This document shows positions 54,633 through 64,000 of a stretch of 64,000 nt of DNA, one piece after another. Each line of letters starts with the position of its first letter. The stretch's first letter is position 1. Origin of the DNA: Alteromonas lipotrueae. Lineage in GTDB: Bacteria; Pseudomonadota; Gammaproteobacteria; Enterobacterales; Alteromonadaceae. The notes under the pieces were generated by a model. The model did no database searches. It had not been told where the DNA came from and was given only the letters and a program-made list of their open reading frames with translations. Made by a program: the position numbers and the translations under genes. The stretch spans positions 62,001 to 126,000 of the forward strand of contig NZ_JAESDI010000013.1 of NCBI RefSeq assembly GCF_019249215.1, given 5' to 3'.

Positions 54633-55958
54633 ATGATCCTAAATACGTTTTTCGACTTTCTTCAAGAAAAATGGACACTGATACAAGCATCGGTGTATAC
54701 CTCGACATTTCTTATTCAAGTAATGCTTATTGTGGTGATATACGCTCTTGCCTTCATTCTAGCAAGGCAGGTTAGAAGGCCTTTTAAGTTCACACGAGAA
54801 ACGCCACAAAGCGGCAGTCATACACTACACAACATGCTATTCAAACTTGGCGGAACACTGTTTCCCGTGATTACCATCAGCATACTGAAGCTGACTACTG
54901 TTTTGGGAGAGCAGTTTCAGTTCGACGCGTGGGTACTTGAAATAGCTGTTGTAGTGGCAGTCATGCTATTTGTTGCTTCCTTGATCAGAGGATTCATCGA
55001 CAACCCCGTTTTCGCAGGTTTCATGCGATGGATAGGTTTGCCTATTTTATTTTTACATTTAATCGGCGTATTACCTATTGTTACCGGTGCGTTGGAATCG
55101 ATGTCACTATCGATTGGAAATGTCGAAATTTCAGCTTATGGAATAACGCGTGTATTTCTCTTTGGCGGGTTGTTGTTTTGGTTAGGTCGAGCATCTAATA
55201 CTCTTGGAAAAGACATTATTCGCAGCCACACCACGCTAGATGTGTCTACCAAAGAAGTGTTCGCCAAGCTCTTTGAAGTTGCCTTATTTTGCATTGTATT
55301 CCTGCTACTACTAAACGTAATGGGAATAAACCTAACAGCCTTAGCGGTATTCGGTGGTGCGCTGGGCGTGGGGTTAGGTTTGGGGCTGCAATCTATCGCT
55401 TCTAACTTTATATCAGGCATTATCATATTGCTTGATAGGTCTCTAACGGTAGGTGATTTCGTAGAACTTGAAGACGGCCAAAAAGGTATAGTGCGCGAAT
55501 TTAAAATGCGCTATGCAGTACTGGAAACCTTCGATGGTAAAGATATTCTCGTGCCTAACGAGAAGTTTATTAGCTCATTATTAATAAACTGGACCCATAA
55601 AGATCCCAAACAGCGTTACCGCATCGACTTTTCAGTCGCTTATAAAACTGATATTCGAGCAATGGTAGAGATTATAAAAGAGGCTGTAGCTCAACACCCT
55701 CAGGTCATTAGCGGGGAAGGTATACCCTTTGAAGAACTGCCTGATTGCGAAATTGACAGTTTTGGTGACTCAGGCGTTAATATGTTTGTTGAGTTTTGGA
55801 TGGATGGCGTTGATGACGGGAAAAATCGCGTTGGCGGTGACCTTCTATTAACCGTATTCGAAACCCTGCGAGAGCACCAAATTGAAATCCCCTTCCCTCA
55901 ACGTGAAGTGCGTGTGGTTAACGAAAATGGTATTGGTATTCGTAATACCACTCCCTAG
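54633..55958 (+). CDS. MscS-family mechanosensitive channel
   Basis: A 441-residue inner-membrane channel with about five helices in the first 260 residues. The pore helix and beta domain are clear: GGALGVGLGLGLQSIASNFI, then LDRSLTVGDFVEL and NWTHKDPKQRYRIDFSVAYK. It opens under membrane tension to release solutes during osmotic downshock. The extended N-terminus places it in the medium-length MscS-like group (YbdG/MscM style). The ribosome binding site is weak. It overlaps the convergent gene at its 3' end by four bases. Confidence 0.87.
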   Translation: MILNTFFDFLQEKWTLIQASVYTSTFLIQVMLIVVIYALAFILARQVRRPFKFTRETPQSGSHTLHNMLFKLGGTLFPVITISILKLTTVLGEQFQFDAWVLEIAVVVAVMLFVASLIRGFIDNPVFAGFMRWIGLPILFLHLIGVLPIVTGALESMSLSIGNVEISAYGITRVFLFGGLLFWLGRASNTLGKDIIRSHTTLDVSTKEVFAKLFEVALFCIVFLLLLNVMGINLTALAVFGGALGVGLGLGLQSIASNFISGIIILLDRSLTVGDFVELEDGQKGIVREFKMRYAVLETFDGKDILVPNEKFISSLLINWTHKDPKQRYRIDFSVAYKTDIRAMVEIIKEAVAQHPQVISGEGIPFEELPDCEIDSFGDSGVNMFVEFWMDGVDDGKNRVGGDLLLTVFETLREHQIEIPFPQREVRVVNENGIGIRNTTP

Positions 55959-56440
55959 TAGCGAGAGAGTAGTACATCCCACTGCCATTGAGCATCGCGT
56001 AAATTTAGCAGGTCGATAAACTTCTGATAATCGGCCTGCCCCATGGCATTAGCCACCGTTTTTAATTGAGACTTGGCTCTTATGGCTTTTACTTGAAGTA
56101 ACTCTAAGCGTTTATCGGCATTTTCACCAAAGTTACTGTCTAAAATTTGATTGGCCTTTTGATTTGCATCCCAAAAGGTTAGCACATAACCAATGAGTTT
56201 TAGATGTACGCCTATCATCTGCTTGCTTTCTAGAACGTGGGCCAAAGTAGACGTAGCCAGCCTTTTTTTAAAGCCACTTTCCGTTTCTGGTTTTGCACTA
56301 ACTGATAAGTGCTCAAGCGCTTCTTTATATTCTTCAATTAGCCTAATATGCTGCTCACCTCCATATTGCTCACTTGAAAGTGAATCCAAATCCTCGGCCA
56401 GTATTTCTAGGTTAACGAGCTGTCGCTGTATAGTTGCCAT
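55955..56440 (-). CDS. Uncharacterised helical protein
   Basis: A 161-residue protein without signal peptide or membrane segment. It is predicted to be nearly all helical (IRLIEEYKEALEHLSVSA, RLELLQVKAIRAKSQLKTVA). I recognise no family. It ends inside the MscS gene on the other strand with a four-base overlap, and no other gene shares its direction nearby. The start ATG at 56440 is the only reasonable one. Coding is supported by length and normal composition only. Confidence 0.6.
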   Translation of the reverse strand: MATIQRQLVNLEILAEDLDSLSSEQYGGEQHIRLIEEYKEALEHLSVSAKPETESGFKKRLATSTLAHVLESKQMIGVHLKLIGYVLTFWDANQKANQILDSNFGENADKRLELLQVKAIRAKSQLKTVANAMGQADYQKFIDLLNLRDAQWQWDVLLSRY

Positions 56441-56813
56441 GATTATTTGTTAAATACTTAGGTATGCTTGATGGTTTATGCGTTTTTAGGGTACATCAGT
56501 TGCTCTCAATCACTGAATTTTGTCATTACTTTGAGGTTACTACTCAACCTTTACTACTCTGTCTTCACATTTTTGGCTGTCATTTTTTCATAACCACAAC
56601 TATGCAATCAATATTAGGTGACTTACGACACCGCTAAAGCGCGCATTGTTTTTTATTTAAGCTATTCAGTGTATAGAAAGTTGGCGAGAGGTGCAGCGTT
56701 AATCTTGGGTATCTTTTTAACGCCTTTTAGTGTTTCCTTTTATTTCTTAGCAAGAAAAAACGCGGGCACTTAAACAATGCCCGCGTTTTTATTCAGTAAG
56801 TTAGCCTTAAATA
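56441..56813. other. Gap with no gene
   Basis: A 370-base stretch between the helical protein gene and katG. Apart from the terminator at 56755-56790 it has no frame, dyad or RNA that I can support. Confidence 0.5.
56755..56790 (-). terminator. Terminator of katG
   Basis: A-run, stem CGCGGGCA, nine-base loop, TGCCCGCG and T-run. It lies 24 bases past the katG stop and reads as a strong terminator on the minus strand; the shape is symmetric, so it also works on the plus strand. Confidence 0.85.
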
Positions 56814-59114
56814 TTACTTATTTAATGGGCTGCTTAAGTCATGACGTAAATCGAAGCGATCGAGGGTCATCACTTTTGTCCACGCATCTACAAAATCCTC
56901 TACAAATTTAGTTTTCGCGTTGTCGTAAGCGTAAACTTCAGACACCGCACGCAATTCACTATTTGAACCAAACACTAAATCAACAGGTGTAGCTGAGTAG
57001 AGTACCTCACCCGTTTTACGGTTTATGCCCTCATAAACAGCGGCGTCGTCTGTTTTTCTCCACTTCACATTCATATCAAGTAATGTAGTAAAGAAATCAT
57101 TATTGAGTGTACCCACATTATTTGTGAAAACACCATGGGTGCTATTGCCATTGTTCGCACCTAATGAACGCATACCACCAATTAACACTGTCATTTCTGG
57201 CACGGTTAAGTTTAGTTGGTCTGCTTTATCTACCAACATTTCTGCAGGTGAACGATAGCTTGCATCTGCATTATAAAAGTTGCGGAATGCATCAGCCGTA
57301 GGCTCTAACAGAGAGAACGAGTTCACATCAGTTTGCGCTTGGGTTGCATCACCTCGCCCTGGTACGAACGGCACCGAAATCTCAACGCCTGCATCGGCAG
57401 CCGCTTTTTCAATAGCCGCCCCACCTGCTAATACAATTAGGTCAGCCAACGAAATTTTAGGGCTTGATGACTTTTTGCCATTAAAGTCTTTTTGGATCTC
57501 TTTTAATTTAGCGATCACGGCTTTAACGGTTTCAGGTTCATTTACTGACCAATCCATTTGTGGTGCAAGTGCAATACGAGCGCCATTTGCACCACCTCGG
57601 TAGTCAGATGCTCGAAAACTTGCCGCCGAGCCCCAGGCTGTTTTAACCAACTGTTGTACGCTAAGGCCCGACTCTAAAATAGTCGCTTTTAACTTTTTCG
57701 CGTCGCCATCACTAACGAGCTTGTGATCAGCATGAGTTACCGGATCTTGCCATACAAAATTTTCTTCAGGAATATCATTACCAAGATAACGTGCTTTAGG
57801 GCCCATATCTCGATGGGTGAGCTTGAACCAGGCTTTGGCAAAGGCAGTTTGATATTCTTTTGGATCAGCAAGGAAGCGTTCTGCTATCTTGCGATATTCA
57901 GGGTCGTACTTAAGCGCTAGATCGGCCGTTGTCATAACCGGCGCATGTCGCTTCCCTTCTACATGAGCGTCTGGCACTGCAGTTTGCGCCGACTCATCAG
58001 TCGGTATCCATTGAATAGCGCCTGCAGGGCTGCGAGTTTGTTTCCACTCAAAGCCAAGCAAGTTTTGTAGGTATAAACTAGTCCAACGTGTTGGAAGTTG
58101 TGTCCAAGCACCTTCTAAACCACTGGTAACTGTATCTTCAGAATGTCCTTTACCACAATTGTTCTTCCAACCAAGGCCTTGTTCTTCCACACCTGCGCCA
58201 CCGGGTTCTGCTTCTAAACAGTCCGCAGGCTTGTGAGCGCCGTGCATTTTACCGAAAGTATGCCCACCAGCAATTAGCGCCACTGTTTCTTCATCATTCA
58301 TGGCCATACGCTTAAACGCGGTACGAATGTTCTTCGCTGAACCCAAAGGATCAGGTACACCTTTAGGGCCTTCTGGGTTAACGTAAATTAAACCCATGTG
58401 AGTCGCGCCTAATGGACGTTGTAACTCTCCGCCTTTTTCTTCCCGATCGCTAGCGAGCATTTCTACTTCAGGCCCCCAATAAACCATATCAGGTTCCCAA
58501 TCGTCGGTACGACCACCCGCATAACCATAGGTATCAAAACCCATGTTTTCCATACCTACCGTGCCGGCAAGTATCATAAGATCACCCCATGATAATGCTT
58601 TCCCGTACTTTTGCTTTATTGGCCAAAGCAATCGGCGCGCTTTATCTAGGCTTGCATTATCAGGCCAGCTATTGAGCGGGTCGAAACGCATTTGGCCACC
58701 ATCGCCCCCGCCTCGACCATCTAACGTACGATATGTCCCCGCACTATGCCATGAAAGTCGGATAAAGAAAGGGCCATAGTTTCCATAATCAGCAGGCCAC
58801 CAATCTTGCGAAGTAGTCAGCAGTTCATTCACATCCGCTTTAACTTGGTCTAAATCGAGTGAAGAGAATGCTTTTGCATAATCGAAATCGTCACCGAGTG
58901 GGTTTGAGCGACTGTCGTGGTCACGAAGTTGAGATAAGTTTAATTGTTCTGGCCACCAAAAATTATTCGTTCTTGCTTGAAAAGGCTGAACCATGCCTGT
59001 TCCTTTTGCGCCAGCTGGCTTGCTAATTTCATCGTTAGCAAATGTATGTGTCGTTCCTAACGCCAATGAAATCAAACCCGCTAATGTAGCTTTGCGTACC
59101 CTGGTAATTTTCAT
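56814..59114 (-). CDS. katG: Catalase-peroxidase with signal peptide
   Basis: A 766-residue haem catalase-peroxidase that removes hydrogen peroxide. I place the start at ATG 59114, which opens a clear signal peptide ([20 protein letters not shown], cleavage near FANDE); a longer frame adds 28 residues without such logic. Active-site motifs are the distal [11 protein letters not shown], proximal [14 protein letters not shown], and the Tyr in [13 protein letters not shown] that joins the Met-Tyr-Trp adduct. The duplicated C-terminal domain is present. Export to the periplasm, as for KatP-like enzymes, differs from the usual cytoplasmic KatG. It is transcribed alone and is divergent from the OmpA-like gene. 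Confidence 0.93.
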   Translation of the reverse strand: MKITRVRKATLAGLISLALGTTHTFANDEISKPAGAKGTGMVQPFQARTNNFWWPEQLNLSQLRDHDSRSNPLGDDFDYAKAFSSLDLDQVKADVNELLTTSQDWWPADYGNYGPFFIRLSWHSAGTYRTLDGRGGGDGGQMRFDPLNSWPDNASLDKARRLLWPIKQKYGKALSWGDLMILAGTVGMENMGFDTYGYAGGRTDDWEPDMVYWGPEVEMLASDREEKGGELQRPLGATHMGLIYVNPEGPKGVPDPLGSAKNIRTAFKRMAMNDEETVALIAGGHTFGKMHGAHKPADCLEAEPGGAGVEEQGLGWKNNCGKGHSEDTVTSGLEGAWTQLPTRWTSLYLQNLLGFEWKQTRSPAGAIQWIPTDESAQTAVPDAHVEGKRHAPVMTTADLALKYDPEYRKIAERFLADPKEYQTAFAKAWFKLTHRDMGPKARYLGNDIPEENFVWQDPVTHADHKLVSDGDAKKLKATILESGLSVQQLVKTAWGSAASFRASDYRGGANGARIALAPQMDWSVNEPETVKAVIAKLKEIQKDFNGKKSSSPKISLADLIVLAGGAAIEKAAADAGVEISVPFVPGRGDATQAQTDVNSFSLLEPTADAFRNFYNADASYRSPAEMLVDKADQLNLTVPEMTVLIGGMRSLGANNGNSTHGVFTNNVGTLNNDFFTTLLDMNVKWRKTDDAAVYEGINRKTGEVLYSATPVDLVFGSNSELRAVSEVYAYDNAKTKFVEDFVDAWTKVMTLDRFDLRHDLSSPLNK

Positions 59115-59611
59115 GTCTTTGTCCCATTTAGATGTGTATACACCCGCAAATGCATGAGTTCGGCAATTCGCCGACCCATTGCAATTTGCGATTAACAATT
59201 AATTCACATAAGTAAGATAGTTAGAGGGCCGCTTAAAAGACAGTTAAAAAATTGAATGACTACGATAGGAAATACTGATTAAGGCATTTATCCAAAAACA
59301 GATACTTAAAAACGTTGGCTCAATCGAGCTCTGAGGTATGTTTACGCACTTTAGGGGTCATGTACTCTTTTCATACCGTAAGAAAGTTATGCCGTACAAC
59401 TTTTAATCGGCGGCTAAAAATTGCGCAACCTGAACATAAAACTGAGTAAGACCGTGAAACTCTTTCCCAATATTTCCCTTGTTTAAGACAATTTTACGCT
59501 GGCACGCCGATTGAATAGTCAGTGTTATCAAACGTGAAGCATTTCATCTTCACGTGGATCTTCCTTATTGGAAGCTAATGGAACGTTGGAAATTAAAACG
59601 AGGATGTCATT
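59115..59611. other. Divergent gap between katG and the OMP gene
   Basis: A 497-base gap. The last 80 bases form two consecutive hairpins in what would be the leader of the outer-membrane protein gene. No gene is seen; I did not find a clear OxyR-type site by eye. Confidence 0.45.
59532..59574 (+). promoter_or_regulatory. Tandem hairpins in leader of OMP gene
   Basis: First hairpin ACGTGAAG, loop CATTTCAT, CTTCACGT (59532-59555). Second hairpin CTTCC, loop TTATT, GGAAG (59560-59574). They end 37 bases before the start codon at 59612. Leader hairpins of this kind stabilise ompA-type mRNAs; a similar role is inferred. Confidence 0.45.
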
Positions 59612-60190
59612 ATGAAAAACACACTTACAGCACTTGCAGGTATTGCAGCACTTACATCATTCGGTAGTTTTGCTCAGTCAAACGACTACTCTCTCGACGA
59701 AAGTGGTTTCTATGTTGGTGGTAACTACGGATACCTTCGCGTAGAAGGTGAAGACGATTTTGATGACGACAAAGATGTATGGCAAGGACTTGTTGGTTAT
59801 AAGTTCAACGAGTGGGTTGCGGTAGAAGGTAGTTTTATCGACTTCGGTGACTATGGCAACGACATTGCTGGCGGGGATACCGATGGGTACACGGCGGCGA
59901 TTAAAGGAATTCTTCCAATAACAGACCGTTTTTCACTGTACGCTAAGGCGGGACAGTTGTGGTCAGAAACAGAATATAACCTAGGCGGTGTTTCTAGCGA
60001 CTATGACGACGAAAGTCTTTTCGTTGGCGCAGGTTTAAGTTATGCCATCACTAAAAACTTTTTGGTAAACGCCGAATACACAGTGTATGACGCCGAGCTA
60101 GATGCGGAAGAAGCCGTAGATGATATCGACGATACTAACTTTGAGACAGATTTGAAGCAGGCAAGTATCGGTGTTGAATATCGATTCTAA
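59612..60190 (+). CDS. Small outer-membrane beta-barrel (OmpA-like transmembrane domain)
   Basis: A 192-residue protein with a signal peptide (1-21, SFAQ) and an eight-stranded barrel of the OmpA/opacity type: GFYVGGNYGYLRVEG, WQGLVGYKFNEWVAVEGSFI, FSLYAKAGQLW, LFVGAGLSYAIT and a last strand ASIGVEYRF ending in Phe. There is no peptidoglycan-binding domain. Loops are very acidic (EDDFDDDKD, AEEAVDDIDD), as is common in marine surface proteins. A ribosome binding site (GAGGA) precedes the ATG. It is a single-gene unit with its own terminator and structured leader. Confidence 0.85.
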   Translation: MKNTLTALAGIAALTSFGSFAQSNDYSLDESGFYVGGNYGYLRVEGEDDFDDDKDVWQGLVGYKFNEWVAVEGSFIDFGDYGNDIAGGDTDGYTAAIKGILPITDRFSLYAKAGQLWSETEYNLGGVSSDYDDESLFVGAGLSYAITKNFLVNAEYTVYDAELDAEEAVDDIDDTNFETDLKQASIGVEYRF

Positions 60191-60216
60191 ATACCAAAGT
60201 TAATTGAGTTACCCCT

Positions 60217-60247
60217 AAATGCGGCGCTTTACAGCGCCGCATTTTTA
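60217..60247 (+). terminator. Terminator of OMP gene
   Basis: Stem AAATGCGGCGCT, loop TTAC, AGCGCCGCATTT continuing into T residues, 27 bases past the stop codon. Confidence 0.9.
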
Positions 60248-60365
60248 TTTACATCCCTTACTAAAAACAGTTACCTCCAAAACAGGTTAATGAATGTCAA
60301 GCTAACGACATGTTTTTGAGATAGCATAAATCATTCCTGTAAACGAAAAGACGGCAGTAGACCTT

Positions 60366-62225
60366 ATGCTAACACTTGCTCTTATCTACCTTGGTGCTGC
60401 GCTAATTGCTGTACCTATTGCTAAACGCTTGGGTTTGGGCTCAGTGCTAGGCTATCTCATTGCCGGGATTTTAATTGGTCCATTCGTTTTATCGCTCGTG
60501 GGTGACCAAACCGAAGTGATGCACTTCGCTGAGTTTGGGGTAGTGATGATGCTGTTTCTTATTGGCCTGGAGTTACAACCTTCCCGATTATGGACGTTAA
60601 GGCATTCAATCGTGGGGTTAGGTGGACTACAAGTGTTGCTCTCGACCGGGGCTATCTTTGCCATCACCTATTATGGATTGGGGCTTGCTTGGCAAAGCGC
60701 ATTAGCAATTGGCTTGATGCTAGCGCTCTCTTCAACCGCTATTGTTATCCAATCTCTGGAAGAAAAAGGCTGGTTAAAATTAGACGCCGGCCAAAATAGT
60801 TTCTCGGTACTGTTATTTCAAGATATCGCCGTTATTCCTATATTGGCACTTATGCCGCTACTCTCATTCCTTCCCGCCAGTGCTGTTGATGGGTCTAACC
60901 ACTCACTGGTATCGGATTGGTCTGCCATGGGCAAAGTGGGTATTTCTATTGCCGTAATTGTTACCATTATTCTGGCGGGCAAATACATTTCCACCCCCAT
61001 ATTCAGGTATATCTCCCAAACCCATATGCGAGAAATATTCACGGTTTTCGCGCTATTCTTAGTGATTGCAATAGCACTACTGATGCAGACCGTCGGCCTT
61101 TCTCCTGCATTAGGCACCTTCTTGGCGGGCGTGGTGCTTGCAGAGAGTGAATTCAGACATGAACTTGAAGCTGATATTGAGCCCTTCAAAGGGCTGCTAC
61201 TAGGGCTATTTTTCGTTACCGTTGGTGCATCCATTGATTTCGGATTATTAGCTGAGAACAGTTTACTTATATTACTGCTAGTTGTTGGTCTTGTGGCTAT
61301 TAAAGGTTTAGTGCTTTATGGCTTAGCCCATCTCTTTTCGATTAATTCTCGTCAACGACTATTGTTCACTTTAGCCTTAGCACAAGGCGGGGAATTTGCT
61401 TTCGTGTTACTTTCTCTATCGCGAGAGTTAAGTATTTTAAGTTCTGAGGAAGCCAATATTGTCACCTTAGTAGTAGCGCTTTCCATGGTCGTTACCCCGT
61501 TGCTGTTAATGATTTACGACCGCGCACAAAAATTCCAAAAGTCATCCGCACCTGAATTTGATAAACCAGAGGAAATAGAAGCTTCTCGGCATGTGATTAT
61601 TGCGGGCTACGGCAGATTCGGACAAGTTATAGGGCGACTATTGAAAGCCCAAGGTTATGAAGTAAGTGTACTTGATCACAGCCCTAGTCAAATTGACTTG
61701 TTAAGACGATTCGGCAATAAAGTCTTCTACGGCGACGCAGCGAGAAAAGAATTATTAGAAGCGGCAGGGGCAAATTCTGCCGATCTGCTTGTTATTGCCA
61801 TTGATGATCCACACAAAACAATCGAAATTATCGATATTGCTCGTAAACACTATCCAAATTTGAAGTTGGCGGTACGGGCCAGGGACAGGCGCCATGCTTA
61901 TGAACTTATTCGTATGAAAGTCGGCACCTTTAACCGAGAAACTTTCGACTCTGCATTGGTACTTGCGGTTGAATCGTTAAAATTATTGGGGAACGATGAT
62001 GTAGATGCTGAGCGCGCAGGAAGGTTATTTAGAGAGCATGATGTTGAATCAATGAACTTACTTGCCGAATTGTGGGGCGACGATCAATCTTATGGTGTAG
62101 CAATTAAACAGCGGATGGATGACCTCACCCAAGTATTAGCACAAGATACTGAAGCAAAGGATATGTTTAATACCTGTGACAGTACCCGTGATCCTAATGA
62201 AGCTAGCGAGGCGAAAGAAGGATGA
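60366..62225 (+). CDS. kefC: Potassium/proton antiporter, KefB/KefC type
   Basis: A 619-residue CPA2-family antiporter with about 12 helices (1-380; LGSVLGYLIAGILIGPFVL, GLELQPSRLW, SSTAIVIQSLEEKG, ALAQGGEFAFVLLSL) and a cytoplasmic TrkA-N domain (about 400-520). The nucleotide-binding motif is IAGYGRFGQVIGRLL and the next block VFYGDAARKELLEAAGA matches KefC closely. KefB/KefC are glutathione-gated potassium efflux systems that acidify the cytoplasm under electrophile stress. No separate ancillary kefF/kefG gene is nearby. The ribosome binding site is weak. Choice between KefB and KefC is not possible by eye. Confidence 0.87.
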   Translation: MLTLALIYLGAALIAVPIAKRLGLGSVLGYLIAGILIGPFVLSLVGDQTEVMHFAEFGVVMMLFLIGLELQPSRLWTLRHSIVGLGGLQVLLSTGAIFAITYYGLGLAWQSALAIGLMLALSSTAIVIQSLEEKGWLKLDAGQNSFSVLLFQDIAVIPILALMPLLSFLPASAVDGSNHSLVSDWSAMGKVGISIAVIVTIILAGKYISTPIFRYISQTHMREIFTVFALFLVIAIALLMQTVGLSPALGTFLAGVVLAESEFRHELEADIEPFKGLLLGLFFVTVGASIDFGLLAENSLLILLLVVGLVAIKGLVLYGLAHLFSINSRQRLLFTLALAQGGEFAFVLLSLSRELSILSSEEANIVTLVVALSMVVTPLLLMIYDRAQKFQKSSAPEFDKPEEIEASRHVIIAGYGRFGQVIGRLLKAQGYEVSVLDHSPSQIDLLRRFGNKVFYGDAARKELLEAAGANSADLLVIAIDDPHKTIEIIDIARKHYPNLKLAVRARDRRHAYELIRMKVGTFNRETFDSALVLAVESLKLLGNDDVDAERAGRLFREHDVESMNLLAELWGDDQSYGVAIKQRMDDLTQVLAQDTEAKDMFNTCDSTRDPNEASEAKEG

Positions 62226-62346
62226 AACTGAATATCGGCAAAACTGCAACGATAGAATAGCCACAATAAAGTATCAAAATTAATAACTTTATCTAATTTA
62301 CGATACCAGCCTTAGGATGAGTACCCTATTGCTCTTTTTATACTTT

Positions 62347-62354
62347 GGTATAAT
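62347..62354 (+). promoter_or_regulatory. Extended -10 promoter element
   Basis: TGGTATAAT gives a perfect TATAAT (62349-62354) with the extended TGn element. It lies within the first codons of the longest frame for the next gene and just ahead of a better ribosome binding site and GTG start at 62383, so it argues for the shorter product. Confidence 0.5.
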
Positions 62355-62382
62355 CCTCTCTCGAATTAATCTTAAGGGCTGT

Positions 62383-63543
62383 GTGTTGTACTTTTTTCTA
62401 GCCACCTGCATTATTGTTTCTATCGCGATATGTGCGGCACTTTGCGGCTACTTCACGATAAAAACGGTTTATCAGAAAAAGACAATATTTCGCTACTGGT
62501 CAGTTGCCAGTGGTTTGCTTTGCTGTAGCTTAATTTCTCGTCTTAGCGATACACTACTTTCACTCCCCTCTTCTTTTTTCATTTTAGGACTCATTACATT
62601 TGTTGTGGGTTTCCATCAGGTATTTTTGGGGTTGGAGTCACTTCAGAAGCACAAAGACTACAAACTTAACCGCCATGCGCTTCCTGTACTAGGGATAGGG
62701 GTAAGTGGAATATGTGCATTGTGGACAATGCCTGCGCTGGCCGAATCTGTGGCCATGTTTTTTTGTGCCGCCCTTGTGCTTTTAAGCGAGGGGGTGCTAT
62801 ATAACGACAATAGAGTAAAAGAGGATAAACGCGCCTTACTTCGCCGCTTGCTGCTTATCTCCTCTTTTTCGCTTTTCTTACATGGCACTGTGTCGGTGGT
62901 AAATTCTATTACTGGTGGTATGGATGACTTATCGTTGCTGTTCCAGCTCACTTCTATGCTGATGGTGATAAGCGCTGCATTAATCGTTTTATCGCTGATG
63001 CGATGTAGCACAGAGCCAGTATCTCAATCACTTTATACTCGTTCACTTAGAAGCTCGGGCGCGGTGGTGCTAACCCGTGACGACTTTATTCAACAAGCCA
63101 TTAGGAAACTTCAACAAACTGACAAACATGAAAACGTAATTTTGTTAGTTGAAATAGATGGCTACCAAGACGTAGTAGATAACTACGGCGCAAGTGCCGG
63201 TGAAAGCGCCAGTTATCAAGTGGGTCAATCTCTTATTCATTTTACCCGCTCAAATGATATAGCGGGGCAAATAAGCGAAAGTAAGTTTGCGATTATGCTA
63301 AGCGGCGTCACCATTGATTCGGTTCATGTGGTTGCTGATAGATTGGTAAAACAAGTATTTTCAAAAAATGTTCAAACACTAGACAGCGCGCCCATGTTTA
63401 CTGCCAGTATTGGTATTGCGCCTTCCTCTGATATTGTATTTTCGTGGCAACAAGGTGAGCCGTTCGATGAAGACAGCATAAAACGACAGGACGGTACTAG
63501 TTTGGTCTATATGCTGTCACCACTTAAAACGGCCTCGCTGTAA
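62383..63543 (+). CDS. Membrane protein with degenerate GGDEF domain
   Basis: A 386-residue protein counted from GTG 62383, which has AAGGG five bases upstream and a promoter element before it; the alternative ATG at 62317 adds 22 residues and lacks a ribosome binding site. The first 225 residues contain about seven hydrophobic helices, a 7TM-like sensor. The C-terminal domain (about 240-370) has the fold pattern of GGDEF (NVILLVEIDGYQDVVDNYG) but SESKF replaces GGDEF in GQISESKFAIML, so it should not make c-di-GMP. It may bind nucleotide or act as a signalling partner. It is alone in its direction between kefC and the PLD gene. Confidence 0.72.
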   Translation: MLYFFLATCIIVSIAICAALCGYFTIKTVYQKKTIFRYWSVASGLLCCSLISRLSDTLLSLPSSFFILGLITFVVGFHQVFLGLESLQKHKDYKLNRHALPVLGIGVSGICALWTMPALAESVAMFFCAALVLLSEGVLYNDNRVKEDKRALLRRLLLISSFSLFLHGTVSVVNSITGGMDDLSLLFQLTSMLMVISAALIVLSLMRCSTEPVSQSLYTRSLRSSGAVVLTRDDFIQQAIRKLQQTDKHENVILLVEIDGYQDVVDNYGASAGESASYQVGQSLIHFTRSNDIAGQISESKFAIMLSGVTIDSVHVVADRLVKQVFSKNVQTLDSAPMFTASIGIAPSSDIVFSWQQGEPFDEDSIKRQDGTSLVYMLSPLKTASL

Positions 63544-63785
63544 GCTTTACGCTGAATTATCGCGCTTTACCTTCAACTTCCCTTCAGTCCTCAATTACCC
63601 TACTCCTATGAAAAAGTTACATTCTCCGACTCCAACTAAATGAAAAATCTTCACTCAAACCGTCTTAAAAACAAGATTTATTAATAAGTTAGCGTCCAAA
63701 CATAAAACCACTTTGACCCGGAACGTTTCCTGCAACTTCTCTTGTATATTTACTTTATTACACGGAAGCGATTTCGGGAGACGAC

Positions 63786-64000
63786 ATGGTTGATAACAAT
63801 AATATATTCAAACCAGGTGAAAACTGTTGGGTTAGCAGCAAAGCAAATTTTGTTGCGCCACTTATAGACTGTGGTAACTATTACAAAGCGCTACACAGCG
63901 CTATTGTAAAAGCCAAACACAGTATTTTTATCATTGGGTGGGACATTGATAGCCGTATACGCCTTTTAAGAGGTGATGACGAAGCAAACAGTGAAGCCCC
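63786..64000 (+). CDS. Phospholipase D-superfamily protein, 5' part
   Basis: An open frame beginning at ATG 63786 behind a GGGAG ribosome binding site and running past the end of the window (71 residues visible). The translated start FKPGENCWVSSKANFVAPLI, then NYYKALHSAIVKAKHSIFII and GWDIDSRIRLL, is typical of PLD-like phosphatidyltransferases with a C-terminal VTT (DedA-like) domain. The HKD catalytic motifs lie beyond the window. Incomplete, so function is tentative. Confidence 0.7.
   Translation, partial: MVDNNNIFKPGENCWVSSKANFVAPLIDCGNYYKALHSAIVKAKHSIFIIGWDIDSRIRLLRGDDEANSEA

Noticed and set aside
54333..54708. Short minus-strand frames before the MscS gene
   Set aside because: They overlap each other and the MscS start, lack ribosome binding sites, and look like chance frames in AT-rich DNA.

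Overview
The window looks like chromosomal DNA of a marine gammaproteobacterium of the Alteromonadaceae (Alteromonas, Paraglaciecola or Glaciecola type). The basis is the moderate GC, the two-domain PL6 alginate lyase of the AlyGC type, the very large TonB-dependent receptor, and an alginate locus with hexuronate-type MFS carriers. I saw no rRNA, tRNA, CRISPR array, transposase gene or phage gene. The sequence ends inside a phospholipase D-like gene.

Region by region: (1) 25-3551 is an ExaC-type aldehyde dehydrogenase behind a NarL-type two-component pair. (2) 4313-22693 is the main alginate-utilisation locus: a FadR-type GntR regulator, a PL7 lipoprotein lyase with a CBM32 domain, a TonB-dependent receptor co-transcribed with an Ig-repeat beta-helix (PL6-like) lipoprotein, an operon of PL6 lyase, MFS carrier and PL7 lyase, two candidate DEH reductases (SDR type and DehR type), KdgF and a second MFS carrier. 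Extracellular alginate would be cut by the lyases, taken up by the receptor, trimmed to unsaturated monomers, carried inward by the MFS proteins, converted to DEH by KdgF and reduced to KDG. The missing last steps, KDG kinase and KDPG aldolase, lie at 51432-53005 beside a second copy of the GntR regulator (53463-54194). A repeated TTACCAATT-type motif sits in most promoter gaps of the locus and is a candidate operator. (3) 23094-27105 holds a DUF2780 protein and a DUF748/AsmA-like protein.

(4) 27178-43713 is the most unusual part: two divergent operons of 13 genes forming a phospho-signalling envelope system that I cannot match to a named system. The minus-strand operon encodes a membrane Ser/Thr kinase, two coiled-coil lipoproteins, a small FHA protein, a MotA/TolQ/ExbB-like channel protein, a Thr-rich FHA protein, a PP2C phosphatase, a membrane protein joining a dead trypsin-like domain to FHA, and two von Willebrand A proteins with nearly identical N-terminal membrane anchors carrying a buried Asp, as in MotB/ExbD. 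The plus-strand operon encodes a PP2C phosphatase fused across the membrane to a thermolysin-propeptide domain, an M4 (thermolysin-like) metallopeptidase fused across the membrane to FHA, and an FHA-FHA-ABC transporter. There are six FHA domains, one kinase, two phosphatases and a possible ion-driven stator. No type VI secretion structural genes are present.

(5) 43770-51235 has an RhlE-type helicase, a GGDEF-EAL protein and a tandemly duplicated pair (outer-membrane porin plus small PstS-like protein). (6) 54633-64000 holds an MscS channel, an unknown helical protein, an exported catalase-peroxidase, a small OmpA-like barrel, a KefB/C antiporter, a membrane protein with a degenerate GGDEF domain, and the start of a PLD-family gene. 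Several gene starts were moved downstream from the longest open frame on the basis of ribosome binding sites, signal peptides or gene junctions; each case is explained in its entry.
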